A stretch of DNA of 33,976 nt from Klebsiella pneumoniae (lineage in GTDB: Bacteria; Pseudomonadota; Gammaproteobacteria; Pseudomonadales; Pseudohongiellaceae). The notes below the pieces were generated by a model. The model was given only the letters and a program-made list of their open reading frames with translations, had not been told where the DNA came from and did not search any database. Position numbers and translations under genes: made by a program. Location: positions 1-33,976 of the forward strand of contig CAMDML010000031.1 in the NCBI GenBank assembly GCA_945902215.1. The letters run 5' to 3'. Below are positions 16,804 to 23,654 of this stretch, in pieces. Numbering within the stretch: position 1 is the first letter of the stretch; each line of letters starts with the position of its first letter.

Positions 16804-18468
16804 ATGGCTCAGTTTGTCTACACGATGCACCGCCTCGGCAAAGTCGTGCCGCCCAAGCGCGAAATCCTCAAGGATATCTCCCTCTCCTTCTTCCCCGGCG
16901 CCAAGATTGGCGTGCTGGGCCTCAATGGCTCGGGCAAATCGAGCCTGTTGCGCATCATGGCTGGTGTCGACAAGGAATTTATTGGCGATGCGCGTGCGCA
17001 ACCGGACCTCAAGATCGGCTACCTGGAACAGGAACCGCAACTGAACGAAGCCAAGACGGTGAAGGAGAACGTCGAGGACGGCATTCGTGAAATCAAGAAC
17101 CTGATCGACGAGTTCAACGGCATCAGCGACAAGTTCGCCGAACCGATGAGCGATGACGAGATGAATGCACTGCTCGAACGTCAAGGCGTACTGCAAGGCA
17201 TGATCGATGCCTGCGGTGGTTGGGACCTCGACCGTACGCTGGAAATTGCCGCTGATGCATTAAGACTGCCGCCCTGGGATGCGGTGGTGAAGACTCTGTC
17301 CGGTGGGGAAAAGCGCCGCGTTGCCTTGTGCCGCCTCCTGGTCTCCAACCCCGACATGTTGCTGCTGGACGAACCAACCAACCATCTGGACGCCGGTAGC
17401 GTTGCATGGCTTGAGCGCTTCCTGAAAGATTTCGCCGGCACGGTTGTGGCGATCACGCATGATCGTTACTTTCTCGACAACGCCGCCGGCTGGATTCTCG
17501 AACTCGATCGCGGCCACGGCATTCCCTATGAAGGCAACTACAGCGACTGGCTGACGCAGAAAGAAGCGCGGCTGGAAACCGAAGCCAAGCAGCAGTCGTC
17601 AATGAGCAAAACCATCAAGTCCGAACTGGAATGGGTACGCCAGAATCCGAAAGGCCGCCAGGCCAAGAGCAAGGCGCGTCTCGCCCGCTTCGAAGAAATG
17701 CAGTCGAAAGAATTCCAGAGCCGCAACGAAACCATGGACTTGTATATTCCGCCGGGTCCGCGTCTCGGCGAAAAGGTTATTGAAGTGGAACATCTGTGCA
17801 AAGGTTTCGGCGATCGCATGCTGATTAACGATCTCAATTTCAGCGTTCCGCGCGGCAGCATCATTGGCATTATCGGCGGCAACGGCGCAGGCAAAACCAC
17901 CTTCCTGCGCATGTTGGTGGGCCAGGAAAAACCGGACAGCGGCAGCATCACGCTCGGCGATACCGTCGACCTCGCCTACGTGGACCAGAGCCGCGACACG
18001 CTCGAGGGCAAGAACACGGTGTGGCAGGAAGTGTCCGAAGGTCTCGACATCATGAAGATCGGCAACTATGAAGTGCCGTCGCGCGCCTATGTGGGCCGCT
18101 TCAACTTCAAGGGCAACGACCAACAGAAATTCGTGAAGGACTTGTCCGGTGGCGAACGCAACCGTTTGCACTTGGCGAAACTGTTGAAGCGCGGTGCCAA
18201 CGTGCTGCTGCTCGACGAACCGACCAACGATCTTGACGTGGAAACGCTGCGGGCGCTGGAAGAAGGCTTGCTGGCGTTCCCCGGCACCATCATTGTGGTG
18301 TCACATGATCGCTGGTTCCTTGACCGTATTGCCACCCACATTCTCGCCTTTGAAGGCGACAGCGAAGTGGTGTGGCACACCGGGAACTACACGGATTACG
18401 AAGAAGACCGCAAGAAGCGCAAGGGCGACGATGAGCCGACGCGTATCAAGTACAAGAAGCTGGCGTGA
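16804..18468 (+). CDS. ettA: ABC-F energy-dependent translational throttle protein EttA
   Basis: EttA binds the ribosomal E site and gates translation according to the ATP/ADP ratio. Start ATG 16804 (MAQFVYTMHRLGKVVPPKRE) gives 554 residues, matching E. coli EttA. An in-frame extension to 16621 runs antisense into glyA and is rejected. Both ABC cassettes are intact: Walker A GLNGSGKS (39-46), signature LSGGEKRR and LLLDEPTNHLD in the first; GGNGAGKTT, LSGGERNR and LLLDEPTNDLD in the second. There is no membrane segment. The interdomain linker (EWVRQNPKGRQAKSKARLAR) is the PtIM region. A strong terminator follows. Confidence 0.97.
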   Translation: MAQFVYTMHRLGKVVPPKREILKDISLSFFPGAKIGVLGLNGSGKSSLLRIMAGVDKEFIGDARAQPDLKIGYLEQEPQLNEAKTVKENVEDGIREIKNLIDEFNGISDKFAEPMSDDEMNALLERQGVLQGMIDACGGWDLDRTLEIAADALRLPPWDAVVKTLSGGEKRRVALCRLLVSNPDMLLLDEPTNHLDAGSVAWLERFLKDFAGTVVAITHDRYFLDNAAGWILELDRGHGIPYEGNYSDWLTQKEARLETEAKQQSSMSKTIKSELEWVRQNPKGRQAKSKARLARFEEMQSKEFQSRNETMDLYIPPGPRLGEKVIEVEHLCKGFGDRMLINDLNFSVPRGSIIGIIGGNGAGKTTFLRMLVGQEKPDSGSITLGDTVDLAYVDQSRDTLEGKNTVWQEVSEGLDIMKIGNYEVPSRAYVGRFNFKGNDQQKFVKDLSGGERNRLHLAKLLKRGANVLLLDEPTNDLDVETLRALEEGLLAFPGTIIVVSHDRWFLDRIATHILAFEGDSEVVWHTGNYTDYEEDRKKRKGDDEPTRIKYKKLA

Positions 18469-18482
18469 TTACAGCTTGAAAT

Positions 18483-18509
18483 AAAAGGGGCCGCGAGGCC
18501 CCTTTTTTT
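18483..18509. terminator. Rho-independent terminator between ettA and the zntB-like gene
   Basis: Arms AAAAGGGGCC (18483-18492) and GGCCCCTTTT (18497-18506) enclose GCGA and run into a seven-base T tract on the plus strand. Because the genes converge here and the left side is A-rich, it could stop transcription from both directions. Confidence 0.9.
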
Positions 18510-18535
18510 CGTTTTGAATTCTGGACACCCACTGC

Positions 18536-19546
18536 TCAGCTACGCCGCCCCCACGCGACCCAGGCAAGGATACCGGTCAACGCGATCAGCGACATCACCA
18601 CCACCAGAAAGCCGTGGCCGCTTTCCGCCAGCGGAATGCCGCCCACGTTCATGCCGAAGAGGCCCGCCACCAGATTGATCGGCAGCGCCATCACCGTCAC
18701 CACAGTCAACACAAACAGTGTCCGCCCGGTCTGCTCGGTGTTGATCGCGGCGAGCTCTTCCTGGATTAGCCTGACGCGCTCGACCAGTCCCGCCGAATCG
18801 CTGATCGCCGCGGAAAATTCTTCTGCAGCCTCTTGCAGCTCCTGCACATCGTCCTTTGAAATCCAGTCCAGTGGCCGGTTCAGCAAGCGGAACAGTGCCG
18901 CGGGTTCCGGTGCCAGCAAGCGTTGCAGGCGCACCAGCACACGCCGCATCGTGCCGAGCTCGGCACGCGTGGTCGAGGACCCACGATTCGCGAGCAGTTT
19001 GTCCTCGACGCCGTTCACTTGCGCGGTCGAGCGGCGCACAATGTCGGTAAGCATGTTCGCCTGTTCGTGCAGCAGATGCGCCAGCAATTCGACCGGGGAG
19101 TGAAAGGTATGGCCGCTGCGCACAACAACGCGTAACTGGTCGATTGAACGCAAGGGGCGCAGGCGCACGCTCACCAGGAAGCGGGGGCCGATACAAAGGC
19201 AGGTACTGCCGGCTCCGGTAGATTCCAGGCCCTTGCCGAACAACACATCGTGAATCACCGCGACCAACAAATCATCGTCGTGTTCGAGGCGTGTGGATTC
19301 AGCTTCGCCATGCAGGGAATCGAAAAACGCCGGGGGAAGTTTGAAATTCTGGTTCAGCCACGATTCCGTGGATGAATTAGCCAGGGAAAAGTGCAGCCAG
19401 AAAAATTCCGTCGGCCCTCCGCTGCTGTCATCGGAGAGGGCGCGCGCAGCTGCTTCAGAGCCAACCTCTTCGGCAGCGCGCCCGGATGTGAAGCGGTAAC
19501 CCCAGATCAGACCATGCTGATCGGAACCGTAACTGGTATCAACCAT
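18536..19546 (-). CDS. zntB: ZntB/CorA-family divalent cation transporter
   Basis: The 336-residue protein has the architecture of the CorA superfamily: a soluble N-terminal domain, long helices rich in charged residues (SAGLVERVRLIQEELAAINTEQTGRT), then two C-terminal membrane segments (about residues 277-296 and 311-331). The pore signature GMN is at about 298-300 in LVAGLFGMNVGGIPL. The GMN-VGG-IP form and overall similarity favour the ZntB branch, known for zinc transport, over CorA. It acts in the inner membrane. It is downstream of the lambda P-like gene on the same strand with a 50-base gap. The ion cannot be fixed from sequence. Confidence 0.88.
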   Translation of the reverse strand: MVDTSYGSDQHGLIWGYRFTSGRAAEEVGSEAAARALSDDSSGGPTEFFWLHFSLANSSTESWLNQNFKLPPAFFDSLHGEAESTRLEHDDDLLVAVIHDVLFGKGLESTGAGSTCLCIGPRFLVSVRLRPLRSIDQLRVVVRSGHTFHSPVELLAHLLHEQANMLTDIVRRSTAQVNGVEDKLLANRGSSTTRAELGTMRRVLVRLQRLLAPEPAALFRLLNRPLDWISKDDVQELQEAAEEFSAAISDSAGLVERVRLIQEELAAINTEQTGRTLFVLTVVTVMALPINLVAGLFGMNVGGIPLAESGHGFLVVVMSLIALTGILAWVAWGRRS

Positions 19547-19596
19547 TTGTCATCATCCAAACCAGCCTGCGTAATGCGATTAAGTGGCCATGTTTT

Positions 19597-20271
19597 CTAC
19601 AATTGAAATTTTTTGCGTAGATCCTGCATTCGGGCTTTGTTCTGCTCGGGGCTGAGCGGTTGCGGTATTGTCTGTGGCAGTGCCACTGGCACTTGCATAT
19701 CCAGCACCTCGCCGCGCAGCACGCGCTGGCACAACTGGTGATAGTTGTATTCGAACACCGGGAAAATTACCGACTGCGGTTCCGTGCTAAGCGCAAACCA
19801 CGACGTGGCTTGCGCCGCCCGGTACACAGCTGGATGCGACCAGTGGTATTGCGCCTTGGGTTCCGGCGCGCAGCAGGCTTCGACATAGGCAGCATGCGCC
19901 AGCGGCAAACCGAACAGCGGTAGCGCGTTTTCGCAGGCAGCAACCACCGCCGCCACCGTAGGCAAATATTCCTGTGACTTCACTACCTGCCGGGTTGCAC
20001 GGAGAATCACCTCTGGCGTGAAATCGCCCAGACAGGTCAGCCAGTATTTTTTCGCAAGATTGAGACTGCCTTCCTGGGCGTAAGCCTTGTGGAACTGGTT
20101 GTGGTAAGCGAGCTGAAGTTCAGCAAAGAGCTGGTTGATGGCATCGACATGGTCACGCCCGCCCTTCCCGGCTTTCTCAGCCTTGGCTTTTGCGCGCAAT
20201 GCGGGCTTGGCCGCAGGTTCGGAGCCGGCCACGGTCAACACGCTGGGGAGTAACTTGTCGATGGTTTTCAT
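19597..20271 (-). CDS. Phage lambda P-like replication protein
   Basis: The 224-residue protein has a disordered basic N-terminus (AAKPALRAKAKAEKAGKGG). A compact domain with INQLFAELQLAYHNQFHKAY, then NLAKKYWLTCLGDFTPEVIL and LPTVAAVVAACENALPLFGL follows. This resembles the 'replication protein P' family, whose phage member loads DnaB helicase by displacing it from its host partner. Chromosomal copies occur in several gammaproteobacteria without a prophage nearby. The C-terminus (SPEQNKARMQDLRKKF) is helical and basic. No phage genes surround it here, so it is probably a resident gene. The identification rests on pattern recall and is moderate. Confidence 0.55.
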   Translation of the reverse strand: MKTIDKLLPSVLTVAGSEPAAKPALRAKAKAEKAGKGGRDHVDAINQLFAELQLAYHNQFHKAYAQEGSLNLAKKYWLTCLGDFTPEVILRATRQVVKSQEYLPTVAAVVAACENALPLFGLPLAHAAYVEACCAPEPKAQYHWSHPAVYRAAQATSWFALSTEPQSVIFPVFEYNYHQLCQRVLRGEVLDMQVPVALPQTIPQPLSPEQNKARMQDLRKKFQL

Positions 20272-20307
20272 ACTGCTTCTTGCTTCTATATATAGTCGGT
20301 AGAGAGA

Positions 20308-21522
20308 CTACGCCACCCGGAGCGGCAAAGTGGCCAGCCCGCGCAGTGCATTATTCAGGCGTCGGGTGGGGGTTCCCGCCAGTTCGATATTCTCCACCCG
20401 CTTGAGCAACTCCGCCAGAATCAATTCTACTTCCAGTCTGGCCACCATCTGCCCAACGCAGGCATGCACACCGCCACCAAAGCCGAGATGGCCCTTGGTT
20501 TCGCGGGTGATGTCGAACTTGGCGGCATCCGGCCAGCGTTTGGGGTCGCGGTTGCCGGCCGCGAACGGCACCAGCACCTTTTCATGCTGCGGGATATGGT
20601 AACCCGCCAGGTTGACTGGGGCCGTGGTTGTGCGGAAAAAATTCATTACCGCGCCTTCGAAGCGCAGGATCTCGTCAATCGCGCTGCGTGCCAGCTCGGG
20701 TTTGGCGCGTAGCAGCCGCCACTGCTCGGGAAAGCGGGCGAAACAATAGAGCGCATTACCCAAGCCGTTGATTGTGGTGTCGACACCGGCCGACAACAGC
20801 GAGCGCACGAGCATACCGGCTTCAGCTTCGGTCACTTCACCACGCTCGACCGCCGCGAAGACGTGCGCACCCAGCCCGTCCGGCGTCAGCGCTTCCCGCT
20901 TGCACTGGCTCATGATCCACGTAATCACTTGCTCGGAGTCCTGCATGGATTTCTCAAACAGGTGGTTGAGCGGACAGGCCGCGTTGAACGCGAGCGCGCC
21001 GTAGGCCAGCAGATTTTCACGCCCCATCTTGTTCAGGCCAACAGCGTCAGGAAACACTTTCAGCGGATAGATTTCGGCGAGGTCTTTCACGCCGTCAAAT
21101 TCACCGCGCGCGACCAGTGCCTCCACCAATTCCGCTGCTTCCAATGCAAAAGTCTGCCGCATCTTTTCCATCGCCGGGCGTGACAGTACGCGGTTCAAAA
21201 CGCGCCGTGTCACGCTGTGATCCGGCGGATCGACTTCGAGGATGATGCTTTTCGGGCGCCAGGATTTGCTGTGCAGGAAGTTATCGAGGCCGACGCCGTG
21301 CGCGGAGGAAAAATGCTCCCAATCAGCCAGCACGATGCTCAGTGCATCGTAGTCGAGCACCATGTAGCACCCATAGCGCTGCAACTTGACCACCGGCGCA
21401 ATTCGGCGCAACTCTTCATACGCCGCAAAAGGCTCGTCCAGCATCGCATCGGAGAACGGATCGAAGTCGACAACCGGACACTCACTGCCTGCGGCCGCAG
21501 TAGATTCGGTAACAGGGCTCAT
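20308..21522 (-). CDS. Cytochrome P450
   Basis: A soluble bacterial class I-type P450. In the numbering used here (start ATG 21522, 404 residues) it has the oxygen-activation motif AGVDTT (245-250) in the I helix, the ExxR motif EILR (284-287) and the heme loop FGGGVHACVG with cysteine ligand Cys355. EVDPPDHSVTRRVLNRVLS is the typical C-helix region. I prefer ATG 21522 because it gives the usual length and overlaps the stop of an upstream 47-codon frame in an ATGA arrangement. GTG 21576 and ATG 21540 are in-frame alternatives, and none has a clear ribosome site. No ferredoxin or ferredoxin reductase lies nearby, so electrons must come from elsewhere. The substrate is unknown; the context suggests catabolism. 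Confidence 0.92.
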   Translation of the reverse strand: MSPVTESTAAAGSECPVVDFDPFSDAMLDEPFAAYEELRRIAPVVKLQRYGCYMVLDYDALSIVLADWEHFSSAHGVGLDNFLHSKSWRPKSIILEVDPPDHSVTRRVLNRVLSRPAMEKMRQTFALEAAELVEALVARGEFDGVKDLAEIYPLKVFPDAVGLNKMGRENLLAYGALAFNAACPLNHLFEKSMQDSEQVITWIMSQCKREALTPDGLGAHVFAAVERGEVTEAEAGMLVRSLLSAGVDTTINGLGNALYCFARFPEQWRLLRAKPELARSAIDEILRFEGAVMNFFRTTTAPVNLAGYHIPQHEKVLVPFAAGNRDPKRWPDAAKFDITRETKGHLGFGGGVHACVGQMVARLEVELILAELLKRVENIELAGTPTRRLNNALRGLATLPLRVA

Positions 21523-21662
21523 ATCAGACGGATAGAACATCGTCGCCGTACTGCATGACGCGATTGCGTCCGGCACTTGCTGAGGTAAAGGCTTGCGTTG
21601 GCCCTTTCCAGCAGCTGGGTGATATCGGCTTTGCTGGAAAGGGCTTCCAGTATATTTCTCAT
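21519..21662 (-). pseudogene. 47-codon ORF resembling the tail of a GGDEF domain, overlapping the P450 start
   Basis: ATG 21662 opens a 47-residue frame whose central part, ITQLLERANASLYLSK, resembles the conserved end of diguanylate cyclase (GGDEF) domains (LL-RAD-ALY-AK--GRNR). The upstream in-frame sequence reaches a stop within about 15 codons and shows no GG[DE]EF core. It is therefore either a remnant of a lost gene or a chance resemblance in a short leader peptide. Its TGA overlaps the preferred P450 ATG, which would allow translational coupling. Confidence 0.3.
21601..21644. repeat. 13-bp inverted repeat between the P450 and the flavin oxidase
   Basis: GCCCTTTCCAGCA (21601-21613) and its perfect reverse complement (21632-21644) flank an 18-base loop. 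It falls within the 47-codon frame, so it may be coincidental to coding, an operator, or an RNA hairpin in the P450 leader. Confidence 0.5.
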
Positions 21663-21681
21663 CTGGCGTAACCTGAGTGCC

Positions 21682-21710
21682 TTGTATCCATGGAGTCCAT
21701 TGCTTTATCT
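21682..21710 (+). promoter_or_regulatory. Weak candidate promoter of the alpha-hydroxy-acid oxidase gene
   Basis: TTGTAT and TTATCT are 17 bases apart, with an ATGGA-G-TCCAT inverted repeat inside the spacer, about 47 bases before the ATG at 21757. The hexamer match is modest. Confidence 0.28.
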
Positions 21711-21756
21711 TCGCCTGTCACCGTCACTCCTCTCACAACAATGCTGAACTGACTCA

Positions 21757-22905
21757 ATGTTGAAGAAATGTCACTCTATTGCAGACCTGCGTAGCCTAGC
21801 ACAGCGGCGCTTGCCCAAGGTAATGTTCGACTATATCGACGGCGCCGCCGAAGATGAAGTCACGCTGGCGCGCAATTCCAGTGGCTTTGGCCGCTGGCAA
21901 TTCATGCCCCGCGCGCTGGTGGATGCCTCGAAGATAGATTTGTCCACGCGTGTCCAGGGCGCGGACATTGCCCTGCCCTTCCTGCTCTCGCCCACCGGCG
22001 GCAGTCGTTTGTTTCATCATCAGGGCGAACTTGCCGTTGCCGCCGCCGCTGCTGCTGCAGGCACCATTTATTCGCTGTCGTCGATGTCCACTCACGACAT
22101 TGAAACCGTGGCCGCGCACACCCGTGGCGACAAGTGGTTTCAGATCTACGTGTGGAAGGACCGTACGGTGGTGCGTGAATTCATTCAACGCTGCAAAGCC
22201 AGCGGCTACAAGGCGCTGTGTCTCACGGTGGATGTGGCTACGCCCGGCAAACGCGAGCGCGATTTGCGCAACGGCTTCACGCTGCCGCCACGCTTTACTG
22301 CCGCATCACTGTTCGACATGGCGCTGCATCCTGCCTGGTGGTGGCACGCACTGACCGGCCCGCGCATTACGCTGGCCAACGTCATCGGCAAAGCGGGGAT
22401 CGGTTTGAACAGCGCGACGTCGCTGGGCCAGTACGCGAATTCGCAACTTGATTCCTCGGTGACCTGGGACGATATGGCCTGGATGATCCGCGAATGGGGC
22501 GGGCCCTTCCTCATCAAAGGCATTCTGTCCACCGAAGATGCCAAGCGCGCCGTCGAGCTTGGCTGTACCGGTGTGATCCTGTCGAATCATGGCGGCCGCC
22601 AGCTCGATCATTCTGCCGCGCCAATCGATGTGTTGCCCGACATTGTGGCTGCCGTGGGCGGCCTTACCGAAATCATCGTTGATGGCGGGATACGCCGCGG
22701 CAGCGATGTGGTGAAGGCGCTGGCGCTCGGTGCCACGTCTTGCATGATTGGCCGTGCTTATTTATACGGGCTTGCTGCCGGGGGTGAGAAAGGGGTGAAG
22801 CACGCACTGAATCTGCTACAGGACGAGATCAAACGCACACTGATACTGCTGGGCTGTCCGGATGTGAAGAACTTGAATCGCAGTTATCTGCGGCGTACCG
22901 ACTAG
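21757..22905 (+). CDS. FMN-dependent alpha-hydroxy-acid dehydrogenase/oxidase (LldD family)
   Basis: The 382-residue TIM-barrel flavoprotein oxidises an L-alpha-hydroxy acid to the alpha-keto acid. Family residues present are Tyr26 in FDYIDGAAEDE, FQIYVWKD (128-135), LTVDV (156-160), Lys254, catalytic His278 and Arg281 in SNHGGRQLD, and the FMN-phosphate motif DGGIRRGSD (309-317). Members include L-lactate dehydrogenase, mandelate dehydrogenase and glycolate oxidase; nothing here separates them. The FMALHPAWWWHALTG-type loop region (about 186-201) is where membrane association or substrate differences occur in the family. It is divergent from the P450 gene and convergent with the GST gene. 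No obvious ribosome site precedes the ATG. Confidence 0.9.
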   Translation: MLKKCHSIADLRSLAQRRLPKVMFDYIDGAAEDEVTLARNSSGFGRWQFMPRALVDASKIDLSTRVQGADIALPFLLSPTGGSRLFHHQGELAVAAAAAAAGTIYSLSSMSTHDIETVAAHTRGDKWFQIYVWKDRTVVREFIQRCKASGYKALCLTVDVATPGKRERDLRNGFTLPPRFTAASLFDMALHPAWWWHALTGPRITLANVIGKAGIGLNSATSLGQYANSQLDSSVTWDDMAWMIREWGGPFLIKGILSTEDAKRAVELGCTGVILSNHGGRQLDHSAAPIDVLPDIVAAVGGLTEIIVDGGIRRGSDVVKALALGATSCMIGRAYLYGLAAGGEKGVKHALNLLQDEIKRTLILLGCPDVKNLNRSYLRRTD

Positions 22906-22941
22906 CGCCTGCCCGCAGCACAGCCCGCTCTGGCCTGCACG

Positions 22942-23586
22942 TTATTTGTTGCGTGCTGCCAGCGCCTCGACCGCAGCACGATTATCAGCCATTACCCGCT
23001 GGGTGATCTCCAACTCGCCGAAACGCTGGTACCACTGCGCCAGTCCTGGCACGTCGGCCAGCATGTCCCATTGATAGACCTGCTGTGTAATGCGGTTGCT
23101 GAGCACGAAGGAATAAAACACAAAAATGTCGGCAGCGGTGATTTCACTGCCAGCAATCCAGGGTGAGAATTGCGTCAATCGCGCCAAGGCTGCTAGTCCC
23201 TTGCGCCCTTCCGGCAAACTGGCCTCTTTCACGTGTTGCGGCACTTCACGATTGAAGATGACACCAACCAGATTGTGCGCCGGTGTTTCCACGTACAGCT
23301 CCTGTACCTTCATCAGTTGCCGCACCTTGGCGCGCGCGAATGCATCTTGGGGAAACAAGCGCGGCCCGGGAAAGGCTTCGTCCAGATAATCGAGGATCGC
23401 ATCCGTCTCGCTGAGACAGCCGTGCTCCGTTTCAAGCAGCGGAACTTTGCCCATCGGACTTTTTTTCAGGTAGTCAGCTTCCTGGCTCGGCCGCGTGTTC
23501 ACAAACTCGCACGCCATGCCTTTCGCCAGCACCGCATGCTTGGCCATGTTGTAGTAGTTGCTCATGGGTCCGCCGTGCAGTTTCAT
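22942..23586 (-). CDS. Glutathione S-transferase family protein
   Basis: Start ATG 23586 gives MKLHGGPMSNYYNMAKHAV and 214 residues, with GGAG seven bases upstream. A longer frame would run through a terminator hairpin and is rejected. The N-terminal thioredoxin-like domain contains SPMGKVPLLETEHGCLSETDAILDYL, with the cis-Pro VPLL and the SE(T)DAI glutathione-binding loop. The all-helical C-terminal domain contains WIAGSEITAADIFVFY, the usual N-capping box region. It is cytoplasmic. It could conjugate, isomerise or cleave an electrophilic intermediate. It follows the TonB receptor on the same strand but beyond a terminator. Confidence 0.9.
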   Translation of the reverse strand: MKLHGGPMSNYYNMAKHAVLAKGMACEFVNTRPSQEADYLKKSPMGKVPLLETEHGCLSETDAILDYLDEAFPGPRLFPQDAFARAKVRQLMKVQELYVETPAHNLVGVIFNREVPQHVKEASLPEGRKGLAALARLTQFSPWIAGSEITAADIFVFYSFVLSNRITQQVYQWDMLADVPGLAQWYQRFGELEITQRVMADNRAAVEALAARNK

Positions 23587-23597
23587 TCTGTGTCTCC

Positions 23598-23627
23598 AAA
23601 AAAAAGGGGATAGCGTGCTATCCCCTT
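23598..23627 (-). terminator. Rho-independent terminator after the TonB receptor
   Basis: AAGGGGATAGC (23604-23614) and GCTATCCCCTT (23617-23627) form a perfect 11-bp stem. On the minus strand it is followed by eight T. It lies 28 bases after the receptor stop and 12 bases before the GST start codon, so GST transcription depends on read-through or its own promoter. Confidence 0.92.
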
Positions 23628-23654
23628 CCATGTAGCCTTCGTTAGAACTTATCC

